Origin: CAYQOX01 sp964419335
GTDB taxonomy: Bacteria; Hinthialibacterota; Hinthialibacteria; Hinthialibacterales; Hinthialibacteraceae
Direction: 5' to 3'
DNA: 64,000 nt
Assembly (NCBI GenBank): GCA_964419335.1
Contig: CAYQOX010000004.1
Coordinates: 1 to 64,000 of the forward strand
Part shown: positions 54,506 through 63,981 of the stretch, in pieces
Numbering within the stretch: position 1 is the first letter of the stretch
Layout of the letters: each line of letters opens with the position of its first letter
Notes under the pieces: generated by a model
The model's database searches: none
What the model saw: the letters and a program-made list of their open reading frames with translations, nothing else
What the model was told of the DNA's origin: nothing
Translations under genes and position numbers: made by a program

Positions 54506-55312
54506 TTATTTCAGTGGTAAAATCTCCACTTTACGAAACTCCACCGGATGACTTTCCGATTGGAGCGAGATATAGCCTTCGTGAATCATCGTATCTTTTT
54601 CATCAATATTAGCGACTTCTATATAATGCTTCGTATTGTTGTCGCTTGTATCCAACTGAGGTTTTTCGTACTGCAACACCACGTCATCATCGATAATATG
54701 CTTGATGACTTCATTCCCGTGCACTTCCACCATAACCGTCACCCATTGATCCCCATGATAAGTCTCTGAGGATGAAGAAGTACAATGCTGGGTGATTAAC
54801 TCGCCCTCCATCTCCACATGGGTTCCCGGAGTGCACAGGTTGCCGGTCGTGCGCTCGCCAGAGCCACCTCCACCCAAGAGTTGCACTTCAATACTCACAG
54901 GGAAGTCCTGATCCTTGGTCATCGTTTTTGGCGGCTGGCAATGAAGCATGATCCCGCTGTTGCGAAACGCCCATCCCGCGCCATCTTCCATTTGCTCACC
55001 GATGAATCGATATTCTACCCGCAATAAATAATGCGAAAATTTTTCCTTATAAAAAATATGGCCAAAACGGTTATTAAATTGATCATACTCATCGTACGAC
55101 ACTTTCAACAAACCATCTTCAACCCGGAACGTGTTCTTGTAATTGTCGCCCAATTCGTGGTTACGAATTTTAACTTTCCAATCCTTCAAATCCTTGCCAT
55201 TGAAAAGCGGGATCCAGTCCTTCTCTTCTTCATTGGCGAAGGTTCCCAAAGAAACCGAAAAAATCAGAGCGAAAACCAAGACACCTACAAATATTGAATA
55301 TTTCTTTTGCAT
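54506..55312 (-). CDS. Exported DUF1080 (3-keto-disaccharide hydrolase-like) protein
   Basis: A 268-residue secreted protein. Signal peptide YSIFVGVLVFALIFSVSLGTFA is followed by one concanavalin-like DUF1080 domain: WIPLFNGKDLKDWKVKI, FRVEDGLLKVSYDEYD, YLLRVEYRF, NSGIMLHCQ, FPVSIEVQLLGGG and GYISLQSESHPVEFRKVEILPL. DUF1080 proteins are LamG-like beta sandwiches, some shown or proposed to hydrolyse 3-keto-glycosides made by Gfo/Idh-type oxidases. Two such oxidoreductases are near, so a shared pathway is plausible. Start ATG 55312 has AGGAGA upstream. Confidence 0.87.
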   Translation of the reverse strand: MQKKYSIFVGVLVFALIFSVSLGTFANEEEKDWIPLFNGKDLKDWKVKIRNHELGDNYKNTFRVEDGLLKVSYDEYDQFNNRFGHIFYKEKFSHYLLRVEYRFIGEQMEDGAGWAFRNSGIMLHCQPPKTMTKDQDFPVSIEVQLLGGGGSGERTTGNLCTPGTHVEMEGELITQHCTSSSSETYHGDQWVTVMVEVHGNEVIKHIIDDDVVLQYEKPQLDTSDNNTKHYIEVANIDEKDTMIHEGYISLQSESHPVEFRKVEILPLK

Positions 55313-55407
55313 ATTCTCTTCTCCTAATAAAATTAGCCTATTCTGCGGCAAGACCTGCGTTTTCAGGAAAAATCCCCAGTGGGAAAACACCGGATTGTCC
55401 CTGCCGA

Positions 55408-56802
55408 TTATTCCTTTAAACGATTGATACGAGACTCAACCAAGGTTGAAAGACTCCCTCCGAATTCATGGATCATTTCCATTATCATTCGTTGTTCATA
55501 TTCCAAGGGAGTATCCATCAATTGTTTGGACATTTCTAATATCCCATGAATCGGCGTTTGTATATCACTCGACACACTTTGCAATTCTTCTAATTGCTGT
55601 CTGTTATTTTCCTCGACTTTTTTTTGTTCTTCCATTAAGGAACTAATATCATGACAATTCAAGATCACCCCTTGATATTCATCACCTTTATAAATGGCCT
55701 GAATGTTGATCATACACTGCCGATCGCCTATATTGGCATAAAGTATGGGCTTATTATCTTGATCCACATGTTTAAGTTCGTACAAAGTGGCATAAAGATC
55801 AAGGCCAAAGATTTCTCTAACCAATTGTGTGAGGGAATAATTTTTTAAAAATTCTTTCGGAGTTTGCATCAAATCAAGGATCCATTGGTTGATTTCAATA
55901 ATCCGATCCTCTTGATCCGCAAGAATAACCCCTTCATCCATACGATTCACAATCGAATGAAGAATCGCGGTTTGTGATTCCAAAGCCAGTTGATGTTCGC
56001 GGATTTTCTTTTCGTTTTCCTTTCGCTCGGTAATATCTCTTGCAATGAGCGCAAAATATTCCCCTGTATCCAAACAGACATAGGCATAAGAAAGATCGAC
56101 ATGCAATCGGTTTTGGGAGGTATCGATCAAGGTTTTCTCTTCCGTAACCGTTTTATTCAGCAAAATATTTTGATAAATATCATACCATTTCATCCCGCGA
56201 TATTCAGCGACGATCTCCTTTAAAGGAAGCGAAAGAAGCGCTTCCCGCGAAAACCCTAACTTTTCATAGGCAGAACGATTGCAATCAACGATCGTGCCTT
56301 CTCTAGCATTGATGATAAAAATAAGATCATGGCTCAAATCTAAAATGGCTTGAAACTCTTTATTCGCGCGTTCAAAATCTTTAAGCGTTTTTTCACGTTC
56401 GAGCTGACTTTGAACTTGGATCTCACGATTTTCATGAAACCCTGCGGCTCTGCTTAATTTCTGTTCAATTGAATCAATTGTCATTTGGTGCTTTTGAACA
56501 TAGTCAAAAATACCTTGTTTGATCGCTTCTACCGCTTCTTCCACTTCGGCATAACCTGTGAGAATCAAAATCGCCGCGGTGGGTTCTTTTTGTAAAATAT
56601 GCTGTGCTAGTTCAACCCCCGCCGGACCTGGCATAACAACATCGACAATACAAATTTGGAAGTGATGATTTTCAAGCAATTGGAGTGCCTGTTTTCCATC
56701 TTCAGCTTCCATATAGTTCCATTGCAACCCCTCACAAATTCTCGATAATAATCCACGAATCATCTCATCATCATCGGCAATGAGTACAGAATAAGTGTCC
56801 AT
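55408..56802 (-). CDS. Response regulator-PAS-PAS protein with degenerate HisKA end
   Basis: A 464-residue cytoplasmic signalling protein. REC domain: DDD at 10-12, phosphoacceptor D54 in VDVVMPG, conserved T/K region LTGYAEVEEAVEAIKQGI. Two PAS domains follow at about 155-270 and 285-395. The last 54 residues (411-464) match a HisKA dimerisation helix pair, but the H-box SHEIRTP is SSDIQTP, so the phosphoacceptor His is Ser412, and no ATPase domain follows. It cannot act as a normal kinase; it may work as a dimerising sensor or output scaffold. Start ATG 56802 is preferred to a TTG 12 bp upstream. Last gene of the signalling run. Confidence 0.85.
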   Translation of the reverse strand: MDTYSVLIADDDEMIRGLLSRICEGLQWNYMEAEDGKQALQLLENHHFQICIVDVVMPGPAGVELAQHILQKEPTAAILILTGYAEVEEAVEAIKQGIFDYVQKHQMTIDSIEQKLSRAAGFHENREIQVQSQLEREKTLKDFERANKEFQAILDLSHDLIFIINAREGTIVDCNRSAYEKLGFSREALLSLPLKEIVAEYRGMKWYDIYQNILLNKTVTEEKTLIDTSQNRLHVDLSYAYVCLDTGEYFALIARDITERKENEKKIREHQLALESQTAILHSIVNRMDEGVILADQEDRIIEINQWILDLMQTPKEFLKNYSLTQLVREIFGLDLYATLYELKHVDQDNKPILYANIGDRQCMINIQAIYKGDEYQGVILNCHDISSLMEEQKKVEENNRQQLEELQSVSSDIQTPIHGILEMSKQLMDTPLEYEQRMIMEMIHEFGGSLSTLVESRINRLKE

Positions 56803-56845
56803 AATCCACCTCAATCGACTTTATGAAATTTCTTGGATGCAATAC

Positions 56846-58630
56846 TTAGGACTTTTTGTTTTTTAGTTTCGTTATGATTTCTGTGGCTTTTTCCCATAGC
56901 CCCTGCTCCGCATAGAAAGCCGCCATTTCTTCTAGCAAGGCAGAATTGTCTTTCTGCAAGGCTAAGGCATGTTCATACGCTGCTTGGGCTTCTTCGTTGT
57001 GATGCTTTTTACGATGAGCACGTGCCAACAAAAGATGAACTTGAAACTCTTGGGGATTAATGTTTCGCGCTTGCTCTAATTGGGCAATGGCTTCATTGGT
57101 TTTGTTCAACGCCAGTAGAGATTGACTTACAGAAAGTAAAAGAGAAACCGATTTAGGATTCTTAGCCAGAACCGGTTGCAACGTATCCAACGCCTCCTGC
57201 CACTGTTCTAACTCCACATAAATAGTTCCTAACAAAATGATCAAGGAAAGGGACTGGGGCTGTGCCTTAATTCCCTCTTGTAAAACCTGGATCGCTTCAT
57301 GAGGAAGTTCCAACTGCCGATAGGTAATCGCTAAATATTGGAAAATTGAAACCTCCGGATTTCCGTTTTCCATCAAATGTGTGAGTGAGGGAATGGCCTT
57401 ATCCCATTCCTTTAAATGTACATAAGAGAGCGCAAGGGATTTGACGCACTCCCAATCTTCTTTTTGCTTTTGAACATAACTTTCCAACGCTTCGGGTACA
57501 CGGGAAAAAAGTTTTTGTTCAAAAAGAATTCTTCCCCATTCTCTCCGGTAGGATACATGGTCGGGAAAAGCACGCACCAATACTTCATACGCATTCGAGG
57601 CTTGTTTCAGGTTCCCATTCTTATACCAATAATCGGCTAAGCGTTTACGCAACGAATGATCCTCAGGACATAATCGTAACACTTCAGCCAAAGCCGTGTA
57701 AGCATTTTTTTCATCTCGTTGACGAAAGAAGACATTGGCAAGAGTGCGATACGTTTCTGGTTCCTCTTTGTATAAATACAAGGCATAACAAAGTTCAGAA
57801 ACCGCCTGTTTGTATTTCCCCTGCTTGAAATACTGACGGGCTGTTTTACGAGTCTGCGAATGGACCACCCGTGCGGCTCCCCGGTTGGCTCTCACCAATT
57901 TTTCGATCAGATTTTTGTAAAAAGCCACACGTTTTTCATACGGGTTGCCATCTTTGGTTCTTTCCTGGCTGAGCCGGATAATTTGGCGCTTTTGTTGATC
58001 TTCTAACGTTGTCAAACAGGCCATAAACAAGTTACGAACACTTTCCTCATTTTCCAAATCATTCGAAATATTGGTTTCAATGGTATCAAAATACCCCAGA
58101 AGATCATCCATCACGAAATCCAAATCATTCCTTACTTTGTAGGCTACCTGGCGCATACGAGCCAAGGATATCGTATTTTGGTGATCGAGTTTTTCTTCCA
58201 CTTCGGCCGAGGAAAAATGATCCAGAGTTTTTTCCATTTTTTGGAGCAACTTTTTTTTCTCAAGAAACACTTGCATGCGTTCCATGAACGTATGCATGAT
58301 TTGTTCAGTTTTCTGAGAAATCACCCGCTTGGTTTGCAGAGTACACAATTGATTATTATATCGCGTTATGAGGGACTCGATCTCATTGGCATAGCCATCC
58401 CGGCATAATCGCTTAAATTCTTGCTGAAATTCCTTGCGTTCATCCGATTTGCGACTGGCCGTTTGAATCGATTTACGCAGCGATTGCAATAATTCCGTAC
58501 GCTTCTGCCCGGATTGCAAACGTTCTCTCTCGGCACGCCGGAGATCATCCTGATACTCCTGCAGATCAGCGCTCGATACGAGAGTATCTTCCTTAAGAGC
58601 ATCGGTGATAGAATGAGATGAATCGTTCAT
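56846..58630 (-). CDS. Coiled-coil and tetratricopeptide-repeat protein
   Basis: A 594-residue soluble protein. Residues about 15-270 are charged and helical (coiled coil, many K, E, Q and R), and about 270-590 hold eight or nine TPR units such as QAVSELCYALYLYKEEPETYRTLA and NEAIAQLEQARNINPQEFQVHLLLA. No enzyme motif. Its start codon overlaps the FapA stop (ATGA), so it is translationally coupled to it. It probably acts as a scaffold for the signalling proteins encoded beside it. Confidence 0.82.
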   Translation of the reverse strand: MNDSSHSITDALKEDTLVSSADLQEYQDDLRRAERERLQSGQKRTELLQSLRKSIQTASRKSDERKEFQQEFKRLCRDGYANEIESLITRYNNQLCTLQTKRVISQKTEQIMHTFMERMQVFLEKKKLLQKMEKTLDHFSSAEVEEKLDHQNTISLARMRQVAYKVRNDLDFVMDDLLGYFDTIETNISNDLENEESVRNLFMACLTTLEDQQKRQIIRLSQERTKDGNPYEKRVAFYKNLIEKLVRANRGAARVVHSQTRKTARQYFKQGKYKQAVSELCYALYLYKEEPETYRTLANVFFRQRDEKNAYTALAEVLRLCPEDHSLRKRLADYWYKNGNLKQASNAYEVLVRAFPDHVSYRREWGRILFEQKLFSRVPEALESYVQKQKEDWECVKSLALSYVHLKEWDKAIPSLTHLMENGNPEVSIFQYLAITYRQLELPHEAIQVLQEGIKAQPQSLSLIILLGTIYVELEQWQEALDTLQPVLAKNPKSVSLLLSVSQSLLALNKTNEAIAQLEQARNINPQEFQVHLLLARAHRKKHHNEEAQAAYEHALALQKDNSALLEEMAAFYAEQGLWEKATEIITKLKNKKS

Positions 58631-60387
58631 CGCGTTTGGGCTTTCTTATCTTTTGGTAATTCTTGATAAGGAAATTGGACAATCTCGTCGCCCTGCTTTA
58701 CGAAGATTGCCGGTCCGGTGGGTTTCTTAACCTCAAACTCCACCCCTTGGATTTCAACAATCGTTCCCGGAAAAATATTGTGTCGCGCACGGACGGTTCT
58801 GGATTTACGCAAGCAATTATCATATTGCGCTTGTAATCCGTCATTTTCCTGGTGTAATTCTTCCAGATTTTTTTGGGCTTTTTCCAACATTTCTTGCGCC
58901 CGCTTTCTGGATTCTTCAATATCGTCTTGAGGCGTATCAAATTGGCTTTGCCGTTGTTTTAAGATATCCAATACTTGATGACATTTGTCCAGGGCTTCTT
59001 CCTGTTCGGCGATTTTTTCTTGGGTTTCGATGATCATAGACGCAATATCCTCCGCACGTCCTCCCAAGCGAATCACAGTCTTTACTCCGAGTTCAGAGCC
59101 GATATTCGAAGCGATTACATTTGAATCAGCGATTATCTCGCCTCCTACAATGTTTCCCGGATGGCCGCTCACGACCACATCTTCGCCTGCATTAATCTGG
59201 GAATGGGTAATTTCTGTTTCAGCGGTAATACTATTTAAACTATTGGCGGTGGCATTGGCAATAAATTTCGCCGTAATATCACCATTGGCCTCTAGAACCG
59301 CTTTCCCTTTCCCCTGAACCCCACCCAACACCGTAATGGCTTCTTTGGCTTCTAAATAAGCCCCTTCGACGATTTTCCCTACATGAATATCCTTCTCCGT
59401 TTTTATAGAAAAGCCCGTTAGCACATCACCATTTACAATAACCGATACTTTGGTAGAAATATTCCCGGTTTTATATGAGATGCTTTCCGATATTTTCAAT
59501 GCCGGTTCAAGATGAATCACACCCTCTCGCTTGGTTATACAACAATCCTCAGTGGCCACCAGATGTAAATCATCATCGGAAATCTTCGTATAGTTCATTT
59601 GGGGAAACTGGGCTGCCTGCGGTTCACGGGCAGGAATCTCACGTCCCAACACCGTATATCCTGACTTCCCCGATACTGGTGGGATTTTTTTCGCCAAGAC
59701 CCCACCCGCTTGGATATATTCATATAAATTAATATCCTTGTAAGAAACCTTATGTTGATCGACTTCTTTGGGCTTGTAGTTTAAATCATCCACGTGAAGC
59801 GTATATTCAATCCGTCCATCTTTTCCCTTGGTCGGTAATTTTCCCTTTGCTACACATACTTCTTCATCAAATTGGCGTTCGGTAAACAGATCACGTATAA
59901 CGTCCTTCTTAATCCCATGAGTGATGCCCACATTGTTTAAATATTGAAATACAAGATCTTCATCGAAGAACATTTCATCTTGGGTTTCAATCATGACATA
60001 AGCCGTCATGCCATTAGAACTTACGCGGATATGCGGCCCTAATAACTGGATCGCTTGAACCAGGAATTGAGGCAGACCGGATTTAGCATCCATCTCCACA
60101 TTCAATTGCTGTACCAATATCTTACGAGGAATATGAAAAAAAGTTTTTCGCATTGAACGGATACTATTTTGTAAGGTTTCGCGTAAACGTTCGTTGGACA
60201 TGGTTTCTTGAATAAATCCCAATGTATCCAAGAAAGATAACAAATTTTCGATCTCCATCGTGTAAGATTTCAATTTCGCTTCAGGACTCGCTTTCAGTCC
60301 TTTAAGCAATTCTTCCAACCCATCACTCAAAATTTGAAAGACCTGTACATAATCCACGTTCTGTCCGGTTTGCATTTGGCTTGCCAT
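58627..60387 (-). CDS. FapA-family (DUF342) protein
   Basis: A 586-residue protein with the DUF342/FapA layout: an N-terminal region of about 140 residues, the beta domain with DINLYEYIQAGGVLAKKIPPVSGKSG and GREIPARE (about 215-265), the right-handed beta-helix part (ISYKTGNISTKVSVIVNGDVLTGF, GGVQGKGKAVLEANGDITAKFIANA, GGEIIADSNVIASNIGSE; about 300-455) and a C-terminal coiled coil (about 460-530). FapA links signalling with membranes in Vibrio, but family function is mostly open. AGGAG precedes ATG 60387. It is coupled to the TPR gene by a 4-bp overlap. Confidence 0.87.
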   Translation of the reverse strand: MASQMQTGQNVDYVQVFQILSDGLEELLKGLKASPEAKLKSYTMEIENLLSFLDTLGFIQETMSNERLRETLQNSIRSMRKTFFHIPRKILVQQLNVEMDAKSGLPQFLVQAIQLLGPHIRVSSNGMTAYVMIETQDEMFFDEDLVFQYLNNVGITHGIKKDVIRDLFTERQFDEEVCVAKGKLPTKGKDGRIEYTLHVDDLNYKPKEVDQHKVSYKDINLYEYIQAGGVLAKKIPPVSGKSGYTVLGREIPAREPQAAQFPQMNYTKISDDDLHLVATEDCCITKREGVIHLEPALKISESISYKTGNISTKVSVIVNGDVLTGFSIKTEKDIHVGKIVEGAYLEAKEAITVLGGVQGKGKAVLEANGDITAKFIANATANSLNSITAETEITHSQINAGEDVVVSGHPGNIVGGEIIADSNVIASNIGSELGVKTVIRLGGRAEDIASMIIETQEKIAEQEEALDKCHQVLDILKQRQSQFDTPQDDIEESRKRAQEMLEKAQKNLEELHQENDGLQAQYDNCLRKSRTVRARHNIFPGTIVEIQGVEFEVKKPTGPAIFVKQGDEIVQFPYQELPKDKKAQTR

Positions 60388-60409
60388 TGAACTTCATCTC
60401 CTGGCTTTA

Positions 60410-61495
60410 TTACCCATTATCTTGTTTCTCCTGATAAACCATTCGATGAGATGAGGATATTTCACTCGATTGTTCCGATTGGGCACTTTCTTTATCTTTT
60501 GATTCAACAAATTCAGTCCATGCGGTTCTAAATAAATCCACGTATCCCACGATTTTATTAAATAGCGGCGTCAAATAGGTTTGATCGGCTTCTTTGAAAA
60601 GATCCTTATTTTCCAACAATTCATCAGGGGGATAATGCTCAAATTTTTCAAAATAAAGTTTGCCTTTATTCAAGAGAGAACGAATTTCTTTTGAACATTG
60701 AACTAAATTCTCTGAGACTTCTCCTTCTTGGTCATGATACAAGATTTCTTCCAGATGCTGGGTGAGCGTTTGTTCTCCTTGGTCAAGGAGATTGAACTGA
60801 AATTGAAAAAGCTGTTGCTTACTTAACAAAAATTCCCGCCGATACTCTTTGGCTTTACGTATATACGGCTCCAAGCGTTTCTGCTTCGCTAGGTATTCAT
60901 CCATGTGGCGGTCACAAAACGATTGACAGAGATCCACATTCGACAAATTATCCTTATTTAATGAATCCACCATATTGGAGGTCGCATCTTCCATTTCTTG
61001 TAGAATGGGATCCTGTTGCTTTTTTCGTTGAATTGCGTTCTCCAAAATGCGATACTCCCGCGCATGGCTGACCGACATATTTTGGATGCACTCTAAATTG
61101 CGAAGTAAGGCTGTGAATGCCCCGCTTTCTTCAGGAGAAACTTTGCGGATTGTGTGAATCAAGGAGCGGCATGCTTCCACCCGCCGGTTGATCTCGCTGG
61201 TTAAGCTATCTTCTCCCCGTACAGTCCTTTTTTGATATTTTTTCCCGGACAATTTCCGCTGCTTGGAAAGAATCTCATTCATTTCTTCCACTGTGATCCA
61301 GACCACTCGACCGCCGCGAATGGTTTTTACCATATTTTCAGGATTGACCCCTTGCTGCTTGGCTTTATGGGTGGATACAGCGGCATCGATGTCCCCAAGC
61401 ATTTTATGAATCTCTTCCATAGAATACTGGTTGCGGACAGAAATAGATTTTTTTTCGTTCGGTTCTTTTTTCTTTGTCTTGGAACCATGTTTCAT
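60410..61495 (-). CDS. Coiled-coil protein, unknown function
   Basis: A 361-residue charged helical protein I do not recognise. The N-terminus is Lys-rich (KHGSKTKKKEPNEKK); a short globular piece around GGRVVWITVEEMNEILSKQRKLSGKK follows, then long coiled-coil helices to the end. No membrane segment and no signal peptide. Start is uncertain: ATG 61495 with GAGGT 13 nt upstream, or a GTG at 61510. It lies 18-33 bp after the hybrid kinase gene and 22 bp before the fapA-like gene, so it belongs to the same transcript and probably to the same complex. Confidence 0.65.
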   Translation of the reverse strand: MKHGSKTKKKEPNEKKSISVRNQYSMEEIHKMLGDIDAAVSTHKAKQQGVNPENMVKTIRGGRVVWITVEEMNEILSKQRKLSGKKYQKRTVRGEDSLTSEINRRVEACRSLIHTIRKVSPEESGAFTALLRNLECIQNMSVSHAREYRILENAIQRKKQQDPILQEMEDATSNMVDSLNKDNLSNVDLCQSFCDRHMDEYLAKQKRLEPYIRKAKEYRREFLLSKQQLFQFQFNLLDQGEQTLTQHLEEILYHDQEGEVSENLVQCSKEIRSLLNKGKLYFEKFEHYPPDELLENKDLFKEADQTYLTPLFNKIVGYVDLFRTAWTEFVESKDKESAQSEQSSEISSSHRMVYQEKQDNG

Positions 61496-61528
61496 ACCGT
61501 TAAATAACACCTCATTACGGAGAATGGT

Positions 61529-63886
61529 TTAGTGAATGGATTCTTGAGTCTGGTTTAATATTGTTCGAATTGTTTTGAGTAAATCATCTTGGGTAAACGG
61601 TTTTTGGATGAATGGCATCTCCTTCTCTAAAATCCCATGGCGAATAACCGCTTCACTGGTATAACCGGACATATAAAGGACGGGTAAGTTGGGTCGGAGG
61701 CTATGGATACGTTCCATCAATTGCCTCCCGCTCATACCCGGCATGACCACATCGGTGATAATCAAGTCCACGGAATCATCCGTTTGGCAAAGTTGAATTG
61801 CTTCTGCCCCTTCCTTAGCGACTTTCATTCTATACCCATAAGCAGCAAGTCCACGTTGTAGTAGTTTTCGTACTTCCGCATCATCCTCGACAATGAGAAT
61901 TGTCTCATTGCCTTGTAAAGTAGAGAAATCATCTGAATTCTTTTCCTTCATTGTAGCCTTAGGTTCACAGCGGGGAAAATAGATTTTAAAACTCGTTCCA
62001 TACCCCGGTTCACTATAAACATGAATGACCCCATTATTATGTTGTACAATACCATACACCGTCGATAATCCCAAACCGGTTCCTGCTTTTCCCTTCGTCG
62101 TGAAGAAAGGTTCGAAAATACGCCGCTTGATCGCAGGCTCCATACCCACCCCGGTATCGGTGACAGTCATCAACACGTACTCCCCTTCTTTCAACGCAGG
62201 CAGAGTTTCTCCCAAGGGGTTGTTTACGGTTACATTCTTAATATCAATGGTCAATTTGCCTCCATGGGGCATGGCATCACGAGCATTCACCGCAAGATTC
62301 ATAACAATCTGTTCCATGTTCCCGGGATCAATTTTTACCGACCCAATATCTTTCTCAATGACGGTGAGTAATTCGATATCTTCGCCAATCAAGCGCCGCA
62401 GCATTTTATCCATATTTTCGAATATTTCTCTCAGGCGAATCACTTGAGGCTGCATCACCTGACGCCGGCTGAAAGTCAGTAACTGCCGGATTAATACTGC
62501 AGCACGATCAGCGGCTTTTTTGATTACTTCAATATCATGCGCTAATCGTAAATCCCCTTGGCTTCTCTTAATCAAAAAATCGCTATAGCTGTTGATCACC
62601 ATCAATAAGTTATTAAAATCGTGAGCGACTCCGCCGGCTAATTGTCCCACGGCTTCCATCTTTTGTGATTGCAAAAACTGCTCTTGCAGTTTCTTCTTTT
62701 CCGTAATATCCCAAAAAATCCCTTGAACCCCAGTGGCATTCCCCTCATGATCGAAGATTGGGGTTTTGGTCACATGGACAACGCATTTTTCTCCGCTTTT
62801 AGTGATATTTTCTTCTTCCACCTCTAAAGTTTGTCCGGTTTGCAATACTTTATGATCATCCTGCTGAAACTTGACTGAAAGAGATGGAGGAAAAAGATCC
62901 GTGTCGGTTTTCCCAAAAATCTCCTCTTGCGTTTTTCCGACAAATTGGCAAAAGCGGGAATTCGCAAAGGTAAACTCTCCCCGTTCATTTTTACGAAAGA
63001 TATTTTGGGGTAAATTTTCTACCAAAGAGAAATATAAAAATTCTGATTCGATGAGTTTCTTTTCCGCCTCAACCCGATCGCTGATATCGAGCACGCCGGC
63101 AATAGCACCTTTGAATTGACCGCGACTATCGCTTACAGGAGAAGCGGCAATAAGAGCACTGAAAGTAGTCCCATCTTTACGCTTTAAGAGAATATCGTGA
63201 ACTTCTTTCACACCTTCTTTGCGTCGTTCTATATTCTTTTTGCATTTCTCGATATCATCCTCAGCAATAAACGCTAATAAATGTTTTCCGATCATCTCAT
63301 CGACTTCATACCCCAACATTTCCGCCATCCGCGGGGTAACAAAATCGGTATAGGCGTCTTTATCAATCGACCAAATTCCCTCATAAAGACTGTTTAGCAA
63401 GAGTTGATAGCGTCTCTCACCTTCATTAAGCGCCTTTTCCATCTTTAGAGTTTCAGTGTTATCTCGAATCGTGATCTCCTGCAGCATAGCATGCCGCTCG
63501 ATGGCATAACGTAGTTGACGTTCGAGAAAAGGACGCGTAATTTCACTTTTGATAAGATAATCTTGGGCGCCTTTCTTTAAGAGCGATAAAGCCCTCTCTT
63601 GATCCTCATCCTCGGCCAAAAGCACAATAGGAATATCCGGGAGAAGTTCACAAACGCGATCGAACCCTTCTTCACCAACGGAATCCTCTTGTTCTAAATC
63701 AAGCAAAATGACATCAAACGCAGTATTTTCCAAATGTTGCTTAGCCTGTTCTACACTCTCTGCCCAAGTCGCTTGAATCGAGTGGGTAGAATTCTCTTTT
63801 TCTGAAATACGAAATAATGGCTGAATCAAATAGCCATAATTTTCATCCTTTTCAATAAACAACGCATGAATATTGGAAACTTTCAA
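61529..63886 (-). CDS. Hybrid sensor histidine kinase (REC-PAS-PAS-HisKA-HATPase-REC)
   Basis: A 785-residue soluble kinase. An N-terminal receiver-like domain (about 5-130; D63 in LLDLEQED), two PAS domains (about 155-275 and 280-397), HisKA with phosphoacceptor H422 in GGVAHDFNNLL, HATPase with NLAVNARDAMPHGG, TDTGVGM and TGLGLSTVYGIV, and a C-terminal receiver (about 665-780; TDVVMPGMSG). No membrane helix, so it senses inside the cell. The start is a TTG with no ribosome site; a TATAAT stands 3 bp before it, so the message may be leaderless. First gene of the five-gene signalling run. Confidence 0.92.
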   Translation of the reverse strand: MKVSNIHALFIEKDENYGYLIQPLFRISEKENSTHSIQATWAESVEQAKQHLENTAFDVILLDLEQEDSVGEEGFDRVCELLPDIPIVLLAEDEDQERALSLLKKGAQDYLIKSEITRPFLERQLRYAIERHAMLQEITIRDNTETLKMEKALNEGERRYQLLLNSLYEGIWSIDKDAYTDFVTPRMAEMLGYEVDEMIGKHLLAFIAEDDIEKCKKNIERRKEGVKEVHDILLKRKDGTTFSALIAASPVSDSRGQFKGAIAGVLDISDRVEAEKKLIESEFLYFSLVENLPQNIFRKNERGEFTFANSRFCQFVGKTQEEIFGKTDTDLFPPSLSVKFQQDDHKVLQTGQTLEVEEENITKSGEKCVVHVTKTPIFDHEGNATGVQGIFWDITEKKKLQEQFLQSQKMEAVGQLAGGVAHDFNNLLMVINSYSDFLIKRSQGDLRLAHDIEVIKKAADRAAVLIRQLLTFSRRQVMQPQVIRLREIFENMDKMLRRLIGEDIELLTVIEKDIGSVKIDPGNMEQIVMNLAVNARDAMPHGGKLTIDIKNVTVNNPLGETLPALKEGEYVLMTVTDTGVGMEPAIKRRIFEPFFTTKGKAGTGLGLSTVYGIVQHNNGVIHVYSEPGYGTSFKIYFPRCEPKATMKEKNSDDFSTLQGNETILIVEDDAEVRKLLQRGLAAYGYRMKVAKEGAEAIQLCQTDDSVDLIITDVVMPGMSGRQLMERIHSLRPNLPVLYMSGYTSEAVIRHGILEKEMPFIQKPFTQDDLLKTIRTILNQTQESIH

Positions 63887-63889
63887 TGT

Positions 63890-63895
63890 ATTATA
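63890..63895 (-). promoter_or_regulatory. -10 element abutting the kinase start
   Basis: TATAAT on the minus strand ends 3 nt before the TTG start of the hybrid kinase gene. A TTTACA lies 15 bp further upstream, a short spacing. If real, the transcript begins at or near the start codon. Confidence 0.35.
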
Positions 63896-63981
63896 CCTAT
63901 CCGTAATATGTGTAAAATTCTATTCTACCATGGTTGCCTCACAACAATCATTACTCTTTCTGATTAAAAACAATCCGTTTC

